Assembly (NCBI GenBank): GCA_964012875.1 | Contig: CAXGUU010000027.1 | Span: 1 to 19,011, forward strand | Reading direction: 5' to 3' | From: CAXGUU01 sp964012875 | Lineage (GTDB): Bacteria; Pseudomonadota; Gammaproteobacteria; Ga0077536 | Length of the DNA: 19,011 nucleotides | Part shown: in pieces, positions 14,460 through 19,011 of the stretch | How positions within the stretch are numbered: the stretch's first letter is position 1 | Layout of the letters: each line of letters starts with the position of its first letter | Translations under genes and position numbers: made by a program | The notes under the pieces: model-generated | Told to the model about the DNA's origin: nothing | Databases searched by the model: none | The model's input: the letters and a program-made list of their open reading frames with translations, nothing else

Positions 14460-15803
14460 ATGAAAAAAGAAATTCTGCTGAACGCATTCACGATGAATAC
14501 GCCCGGCCATCAGTCGAACGGGCTGTGGCGGCACCCGCGCGACCGTACTCATCAATATAAAACGATGTCTTACTGGCAGGATCTCGCGCGCACGCTCGAG
14601 CGTGGCTTGTTTGACGGTGTCTTTGTCGCTGATGTGACCGGTCTGTACGACGTGTACGCCAATTCTCCTGAAGCGGCGCTGCGTTCGGCGACCCAGGTGC
14701 CGACCAACGACCCCTTTACCCTGGTACCCCTGATGGCCGCGGTGACCGAACACCTGGGTTTTGGCATCACCGCGTCAATTCCTTACCTGCATCCCTATGC
14801 GTTCGCGCGCCTGGTGTCCTCGCTCGATCACCTGACCGAGGGCCGCATGGGGTGGAACGTTGTGACCGGGTATCTCGACAGTGCCGCCAAGGGCACCGGT
14901 AAGCAGCAACAGGGCGCCCACGACACGCGTTACGAGATCGCCGATGAATTCATGGAAGTCTGCTACAAGCTTTGGGAAGGCAGCTGGCAGGATGACGCCG
15001 TACGGCTCGATGCCGAGGGCGGCATCTATACCGACCCGGAGAAAGTGCGCGCCGTGCGCCACGAGGGCGGTTATTTTTCGCTGAACGCGATCCACCTGTG
15101 CGAACCATCCGCGCAGCGCAGCCCCGTAATCTATCAGGCTGGCGCCTCGCCCAAGGGCATGGATTTCGCAGGGCGCCACGCCGAGTGCATTTTTACCGCC
15201 AACCACGATCCGAATGTACTCGCTGAACGCGTCAGGCAGCAGCACGAGTGTACCCGTGCTGCGGGGCGGGCCATCGAGGAGATCAAGCTATTCGGCATGG
15301 CGTCGGTCGTTGTAGCTGAAAATGACGCGGCTGCGCAGGAAAAGCATGACGACTATCAACAGTACGGATTGCACGAAGGAGCGCTGGCTTTGTTGTCGGG
15401 CTGGATTGGTGTTGACCTCGCGCAGTTCGATCCCGATGAGCGCATCGAGAACATGAAATCGAATGCGATCCAGTCGATTATGACTTCGGCTGGCGCCAAG
15501 ACCATGCGCGGCTGGGCCGAACATCTGACCGTCGGCGGCGCAGCACCGGTGTTGGTGGGGTCGCCTTCAAGCGTTGCCGACCAAATGGAGTGGTGGATCG
15601 AACATACCGGCATTGATGGTTTTAACCTGTCGTATACGGTGATGCCGGAGTGCTACGAGGATTTCGTTGACCTCGTCGTCCCGGAGCTGCAGAACCGGGG
15701 CATCTACAAAACGGAATACCGTTCCGGCACGCTGCGCGACAAACTGTTTGCCAAGGGCGACCGCCTGGGGTCAACGCACCCGGGCAGCGCTTTCGCGTTT
15801 TAG
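14460..15803 (+). CDS. FMN-dependent LLM monooxygenase, NtaA/SnaA/DszA family
   Basis: A 447-residue bacterial-luciferase-like TIM-barrel enzyme of the large NtaA/SnaA/DszA subgroup (nitrilotriacetate, pristinamycin and dibenzothiophene-sulfone monooxygenases), which use reduced FMN supplied by a separate reductase. Subgroup signatures are visible: LNAFTMNTPGHQSNGLWRHP near the N-terminus, VFVADVTGLYDVY, VPTNDPFTLVPLMAAVTEHLGFG, RLVSSLDHLTEGRMGWNVVTGYLDSAAK, VIYQAGASPKGMDFAGRHAE and the C-terminal GIDGFNLSY followed by VVPELQNRGIYKTEY. Length matches the family. The start at 14460 is set by GAGG. No flavin reductase gene lies in the window. Divergent placement with an acyl-CoA synthetase suggests oxygenation and activation of the same compound, but the substrate is unknown. 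Confidence 0.93.
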   Translation: MKKEILLNAFTMNTPGHQSNGLWRHPRDRTHQYKTMSYWQDLARTLERGLFDGVFVADVTGLYDVYANSPEAALRSATQVPTNDPFTLVPLMAAVTEHLGFGITASIPYLHPYAFARLVSSLDHLTEGRMGWNVVTGYLDSAAKGTGKQQQGAHDTRYEIADEFMEVCYKLWEGSWQDDAVRLDAEGGIYTDPEKVRAVRHEGGYFSLNAIHLCEPSAQRSPVIYQAGASPKGMDFAGRHAECIFTANHDPNVLAERVRQQHECTRAAGRAIEEIKLFGMASVVVAENDAAAQEKHDDYQQYGLHEGALALLSGWIGVDLAQFDPDERIENMKSNAIQSIMTSAGAKTMRGWAEHLTVGGAAPVLVGSPSSVADQMEWWIEHTGIDGFNLSYTVMPECYEDFVDLVVPELQNRGIYKTEYRSGTLRDKLFAKGDRLGSTHPGSAFAF

Positions 15804-15953
15804 AACAGTCCTGCAATCTGGTCGTGCCGCCGACTTGGCACCGACTGCACGGCGTAGAATTCGCGTGCGGTTCGCTCTGAGCCCTGTAGCGGCGCATTTA
15901 TCGATACCGACGCGCCCCTGAAAAATTTCTGAGATCGTTGCCAGCGCAATTCC

Positions 15954-17123
15954 TTGCTTAGTTCAGATTCTGAAACACCGTTGCTGACGCCGAAGTTCGC
16001 CCTCCTGTTGTGCGCGACGGCGACATTTGGCTTGTCGTTTTCGACCTATTTCCTGTTGCCCAAATATCTGGCGCTGGAGCTCGGTGCGAATGCCAGTGCT
16101 ATCGGCGGACTGAACGCGGTGGCAATGCTGGCTTCAGTGATAGCGATGCCGTTCATCGGCACACTGGTCGATCGCTATCAACGTAAGTTGTTTGGCATTC
16201 TCGGTGCGCTCGTATTCGCCACAGCCAGCGCTGGCTATCTGCTGGTTGACGAAATCGGACCGCTGCTGTGGACAATTCGGGTTTTCCAGGGCGCAGCATT
16301 CACTTTCTTTTTTGTGGCCGCCTCGACCCTGGCAACAGACCTGTCCCCGCCAGCGCGGATCGGGCAGGCCATCGGCCTGTTTGGCGCGGTCATGATCTCA
16401 ACGAACGCATTGGGGCCGGCTATTGCCGAGTGGGGTTCTGCCCGCTTTGGCTGGGACCTTGTGTTTATGTTCACCGTTGGCGCTGGCATCGTAGCCGCTG
16501 CCCTGGCCGCGCGAATCAACGAGCCACGCCAGCAGCGTCATCAGCATGAGGCGAGCTCGATGTGGGATGTCATCCGACGACCTGGACTGGGCCGGACCTT
16601 GCTGGTGTCGTGCCTGGTCGGCTGGACCATGGGGACCTTGTATACCTTTTATCAACCGTGGGCGCTTGGCCTTGGTTTCCGGCAGGTGTCCGGTTATCTC
16701 ATCGGTTTCGCACTCAGCGCCATGGTTGTGCGCGTTGGTCTCGGTGGTCTGGCCGATCGCCTCGGTCGCCTACGGGTCGCAACCGTGGCCTGCGGGCTGT
16801 ACGTTGCGGCGCCAATCGCCCTGATCTGGGTCGATGTTTTTGGACTGGTGTTTGCGGGAACCATGCTTGGATTGACCCATGGCTTGTTTTTTCCAGCATT
16901 GAATGCGGTTGCACTGGACAGCGCCGATGCGCATGAACGGGGCAAAGGTATGGCAGCCTACCATGGCGCGTTCAATATCGGCTTTGCCGCTGGCAGCTAT
17001 TTTTGCGGACATATTGCGCTCAGGAGCAGTTATCCTTTCATTTTTATGCTTGCTGCACTGACCTGCATCACGGCCTTTGCAATACTCGTCCGCGATCTTT
17101 TTCGTCGCCATTCGGCTACTTAA
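15954..17123 (+). CDS. MFS transporter
   Basis: A 389-residue major facilitator protein of normal 12-helix length. Hydrophobic helices begin near residue 13. The MFS motif A between TM2 and TM3 appears as GTLVDRYQRKLFG, and its C-terminal repeat between TM8 and TM9 as GGLADRLGRLRVA. It should move a small solute across the inner membrane by proton coupling; direction and substrate are not evident. The start is uncertain: an in-frame TGA at 15930-15932 limits it, the first possible codon is TTG at 15954, and another TTG lies at 15981; neither has a recognisable ribosome-binding site. A -10-like TAGAAT (15855-15860) preceded by TTGGCA lies upstream, but the 14-base spacing is poor. The acyltransferase follows 27 bases downstream, probably in the same transcript. 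Confidence 0.9.
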   Translation: MLSSDSETPLLTPKFALLLCATATFGLSFSTYFLLPKYLALELGANASAIGGLNAVAMLASVIAMPFIGTLVDRYQRKLFGILGALVFATASAGYLLVDEIGPLLWTIRVFQGAAFTFFFVAASTLATDLSPPARIGQAIGLFGAVMISTNALGPAIAEWGSARFGWDLVFMFTVGAGIVAAALAARINEPRQQRHQHEASSMWDVIRRPGLGRTLLVSCLVGWTMGTLYTFYQPWALGLGFRQVSGYLIGFALSAMVVRVGLGGLADRLGRLRVATVACGLYVAAPIALIWVDVFGLVFAGTMLGLTHGLFFPALNAVALDSADAHERGKGMAAYHGAFNIGFAAGSYFCGHIALRSSYPFIFMLAALTCITAFAILVRDLFRRHSAT

Positions 17124-17150
17124 GGTCAGCGCCAGCAGCAGGCCGGTGGC

Positions 17151-17693
17151 ATGATGAATTGGCAAAAGCTGGGCCCCCAGGTTCCTGGCGGCGGCAATGG
17201 GCTCACCAGATTTATTGGCCGGACCGCGATGCGCCTGTCAGGATGGCGCTTGCTGGGCGAGTTTCCGGACCGGCCCAAAGTGATTGTTGAGGTCGCCCCG
17301 CATACGTCCAACTTTGATTTCGTGCTGACGGCGATGGTGATCTGGAGCCTTGGCCTGCGTGCATCTTACTTAGCCAAGCGGTCGCTGTTTCGGTTTCCGC
17401 TGGGTGTGGTGATGCGCTACTTCGGCGGCATTCCGGTCGATCGAAGTGCGCCACAGGGGCTGGTGGAGCAAATGACGGCGCGCTTTCAGGCGGCACCGCA
17501 ACTGGTGCTGGGAATAACCCCTGAGGGTACGCGTGGCAGCGTTTCTCGCTGGAAGCTCGGTTTCGCGCTGATTGCGCAATCCGCCGAAGTGCCGGTGTTG
17601 CCGGCGATCATTAATTACAGAAAACGAATCGTCGAGTTTCATCCGCTGATTGACAAGCTTGATGACCCCAACGAGACGCTGGCAAACCTGTAG
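17151..17693 (+). CDS. PlsC-type lysophospholipid acyltransferase family protein
   Basis: A 180-residue acyltransferase of the LPLAT/AGPAT superfamily. The catalytic His-x4-Asp is present as His51-TSNF-Asp56, followed by FGGIPVDR (acceptor binding) and PEGTR (124-128). It would transfer an acyl group from acyl-CoA or acyl-ACP to a lysophospholipid or related alcohol at the inner membrane. Close relatives as I recall them run some 15-20 residues further, to a region resembling 'FYxxxxGRxP'. Here translation stops at TAG (17691-17693), and the same frame stays open for 12 more codons to a TGA at 17730-17732, so the C-terminus may be clipped by a nonsense change. The motifs are intact, so activity may survive. 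Starts at 17151 or 17154 (ATGATG) are equally possible. Confidence 0.87.
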   Translation: MMNWQKLGPQVPGGGNGLTRFIGRTAMRLSGWRLLGEFPDRPKVIVEVAPHTSNFDFVLTAMVIWSLGLRASYLAKRSLFRFPLGVVMRYFGGIPVDRSAPQGLVEQMTARFQAAPQLVLGITPEGTRGSVSRWKLGFALIAQSAEVPVLPAIINYRKRIVEFHPLIDKLDDPNETLANL

Positions 17694-17849
17694 TCTGCGG
17701 CGGCAACCGGCGCGCCGCGCAGGACACACTGAATCTGCGAGGTGGAGGCTGCCGGTTGGCTGCGGCCGGCGTGCTGGCACGCGCGCTGGTATCGTCTGGA
17801 CGCATGAGGCACGATATCCGGCCCACAAAAACAATCAAGGGAGAAGTCT

Positions 17850-18230
17850 ATGTTTTCTCATGTCATGCTCGGCAGCAACGACATCGCGCGTTCGAAAACG
17901 TTTTACGATGCACTGCTCGGCGCCCTCGGCGCCAACCCGGCAACGGAAGACGACAAGGGTCGTTTGATCTATATGCACAATGACGGCCTTTTTCTGGTGA
18001 CGCCGCCCATCGACGGTAACGCGGCGACGGCAGCGAATGGCGGCACCATCGGTTTCGGCTGTGATTCCAAAGAGCAGGTTGAGGCCTGGCACGCCGCAGC
18101 GATCGCTAATGGCGGCACCAGCATTGAAGATCCGCCTGGCGTGCGCGAGAGTGGGTTCGGTGACCTCTACCTTGCCTACGTGCGCGATCCGGATGGCAAT
18201 AAGCTGTGCGCCTTACATCGCATGGGTTGA
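17850..18230 (+). CDS. VOC (glyoxalase/dioxygenase-fold) family protein
   Basis: A 126-residue protein with two beta-alpha-beta-beta-beta modules of the vicinal-oxygen-chelate fold: MFSHVMLGSNDIARSKTFYDALLGALG at the N-terminus, a central GTIGFGCDSKEQVEAWHAAA, and a C-terminal GDLYLAYVRDPDGNKLCALHR. His4 is a probable metal ligand. The family includes glyoxalase I, extradiol dioxygenases, epimerases and resistance proteins, and this short single-domain type is common and mostly uncharacterised. The start is firm, with AGGGAGAAG before the ATG. It stands apart from the acyltransferase by 156 bases of sequence in which I see no gene, and is closed by a strong terminator, so it is probably a single-gene unit. 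Confidence 0.88.
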   Translation: MFSHVMLGSNDIARSKTFYDALLGALGANPATEDDKGRLIYMHNDGLFLVTPPIDGNAATAANGGTIGFGCDSKEQVEAWHAAAIANGGTSIEDPPGVRESGFGDLYLAYVRDPDGNKLCALHRMG

Positions 18231-18241
18231 CGCAAAATCGG

Positions 18242-18270
18242 AAAAAGGCGGCGAGAGCCGCCTTTTTTTT
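18242..18270 (+). terminator. Intrinsic terminator after the VOC gene
   Basis: The GC stem GGCGGC (18247-18252) pairs with GCCGCC (18257-18262) across a GAGA tetraloop and is followed by eight T (18263-18270). Five A before the stem pair with the first T, so the element could also work on the minus strand. It begins 11 bases after the VOC stop. Confidence 0.93.
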
Positions 18271-18423
18271 GGCGTCGCGCCGACTACTTGATGCGGTGGG
18301 CTGGCCCCGTTCTGCGTGATCGGGGGAAGCGTCGGCGGATAGCACTATCGCTATGAGGCCGGCGCGATGTCGTACCAGCTGAACTTCCTCTGAGGACTCA
18401 AGCCTGCTCAATCCGATAGTTGT

Positions 18424-18502
18424 CCCCCGTGACCGGGGAGCCAGGGATATCTCCCCATTGTAATATTCGTAGCCACGTATCCGGCTGGCATGATCGGGGG
18501 AG
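18424..18502 (+). promoter_or_regulatory. Candidate leader with alternative hairpins over the ribosome-binding site
   Basis: Four short blocks alternate in complementarity ahead of the last gene: CCCCCG (18424-18429), CGGGGAG (18434-18440), TCTCCCC (18450-18456) and the Shine-Dalgarno GGGGGAGA (18496-18503). Blocks 1 and 2 form a 5-bp stem with a TGAC loop. Blocks 2 and 3 form a 6-bp stem. Blocks 3 and 4 form a 7-bp stem that would hide the ribosome-binding site. The 2:3 and 3:4 pairings exclude each other. This is a reading of complementarity only; no known riboswitch class is recognised. Confidence 0.35.
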
Positions 18503-18508
18503 AAAAAT

Positions 18509-19011
18509 ATGGCGGGTAGAAAAGTAAGTTTCGGGCTGACCTTATCGAATCGCGGTGTCGTTCTCGGCAGCACGACCGTCAAGGAACTGCTGAACTTAAG
18601 CGTCGAGGCCGAGCAGTCGGGCGCATTTGATTCAATCTGGGTCGGCGACAGCATTGCGGCAAAACCCCGGCTGGAAGCAATCACTTTGCTGTCGGCGGTA
18701 GCTGCGCTGACCGAACGGGTGAAACTGGGGCCGGCCTGCTTTGCCAGCTTTCCGTTGCGTCATCCAGTTCTGCTGGCCTATCAGTGGGCAAGCTTCGACG
18801 TTGTGTGTGGCGGGCGCTCCCTGATGGTCGCATGTCAGGGTGCGCGTGGTGACGTTGCTGGTGAGTCGGAAATCGAGTGGGCGGCGATGGATATGCGCCT
18901 GCCGGAGCGTGCGCTGCGCATGGAAGAAGGCATCGAAATCCTGCGCAAACTGTGGTCAGGCGACAAGGTCAGCCATCATGGTCGGTACTACGATTTTGAA
19001 GACCTGACCAT
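18509..19011 (+). CDS. LLM class flavin-dependent oxidoreductase, 3'-truncated by window
   Basis: The ATG at 18509, preceded by GGGGGAG seven to thirteen bases upstream, opens a frame that runs off the window after 167 codons. The protein begins VSFGLTLSNRGVVLGSTTVKELL, continues with AEQSGAFDSIWVGDS and EAITLLSAVAALTERVKLGPACF, and then has LPERALRMEEGIEILRKLWSGD and GRYYDFEDL. These are the N-terminal barrel strands and the 'eEgieilr.lW' helix of luciferase-like monooxygenases and F420-type reductases. It belongs to the shorter general LLM group, distinct from the NtaA/DszA-type enzyme at 14460. FMN is more likely than F420 if the host is a gammaproteobacterium. It is separated from the VOC gene by a terminator and a 238-base leader in which I find no gene, so it likely has its own promoter. 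Confidence 0.9.
   Translation, partial: MAGRKVSFGLTLSNRGVVLGSTTVKELLNLSVEAEQSGAFDSIWVGDSIAAKPRLEAITLLSAVAALTERVKLGPACFASFPLRHPVLLAYQWASFDVVCGGRSLMVACQGARGDVAGESEIEWAAMDMRLPERALRMEEGIEILRKLWSGDKVSHHGRYYDFEDLT

Noticed and set aside
15835..15860. Sigma-54 or sigma-70 promoter before the MFS gene (TTGGCA ... TAGAAT)
   Set aside because: GG to GC spacing is eight rather than ten for sigma-54, and the 14-base spacer is too short for a good sigma-70 promoter; kept only as a remark.
18106..18684. Minus-strand open frame (192 codons) across the VOC end, the terminator and the second LLM gene
   Set aside because: It runs through a strong terminator hairpin and is antisense to two real genes; it has no recognisable domain.
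1..19011. CRISPR arrays, tRNA or rRNA genes, IS elements, integrases, toxin-antitoxin or defence genes
   Set aside because: I looked on both strands and saw no tandem repeats with spacers, cloverleaf-like sequence, transposase or other such families.

Overview
The window looks like chromosomal DNA of a GC-rich proteobacterium, most likely a free-living (possibly marine) gammaproteobacterium. This rests on dense gene packing, Shine-Dalgarno starts, a strong G/C preference at third codon positions and the families present; there is no rRNA or other taxonomic marker, so the assignment is an inference. I found no phage, IS, CRISPR, tRNA or defence genes and no transcription factor. The content is a lipid/CoA-thioester and xenobiotic-type catabolic neighbourhood.

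Layout. Bases 1-919: the end of an APH-fold phosphotransferase of the kind found with acyl-CoA dehydrogenases. 967-2131: two minus-strand genes, a cupin and a YdjM/DUF457-like membrane protein. 2248-6266: a tight plus-strand operon of acyl-CoA dehydrogenase, MaoC hydratase, HpcH/HpaI-type CoA-ester lyase (4-base overlap with MaoC), cytochrome P450 and a small [3Fe-4S]-type ferredoxin. 6282-7169: a convergent beta-keto acid cleavage enzyme (BKACE). 7278-7742: an SRPBCC protein. 7748-8086: the C-terminal remnant of an amidase, lying in frame right behind the stop of a MOSC-domain gene (8087-8875), which follows an RND/MMPL exporter gene (8894-11236).

11359-12786: an aldehyde/succinate-semialdehyde dehydrogenase behind a good -10 box. 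12814-14352: an acyl-CoA synthetase, divergent from an NtaA/DszA-type flavin monooxygenase (14460-15803). Then an MFS transporter, a PlsC-type acyltransferase that looks clipped at its C-terminus, a VOC protein closed by a strong terminator, and the start of a second luciferase-like oxidoreductase that runs off the window.

How it may work together (inference). A hydrophobic substrate enters or leaves through the MFS and RND proteins. It is oxygenated by the P450/ferredoxin pair and the flavin monooxygenases, oxidised by the aldehyde dehydrogenase and activated by the acyl-CoA synthetase. It is then shortened by dehydrogenation, hydration and retro-Claisen-type cleavage (dehydrogenase, MaoC, CoA-ester lyase), with BKACE handling a beta-keto acid. 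The kinase beside the acyl-CoA dehydrogenase recalls 4-hydroxyacyl-CoA catabolism (ACAD10/11, LvaA/LvaC). The substrate cannot be read from sequence. The most testable oddities are this module, the in-frame amidase remnant, the Asp-to-Asn change in MaoC, the half-conserved acidic residue of the RND exporter, and a leader with mutually exclusive hairpins in front of the last gene.
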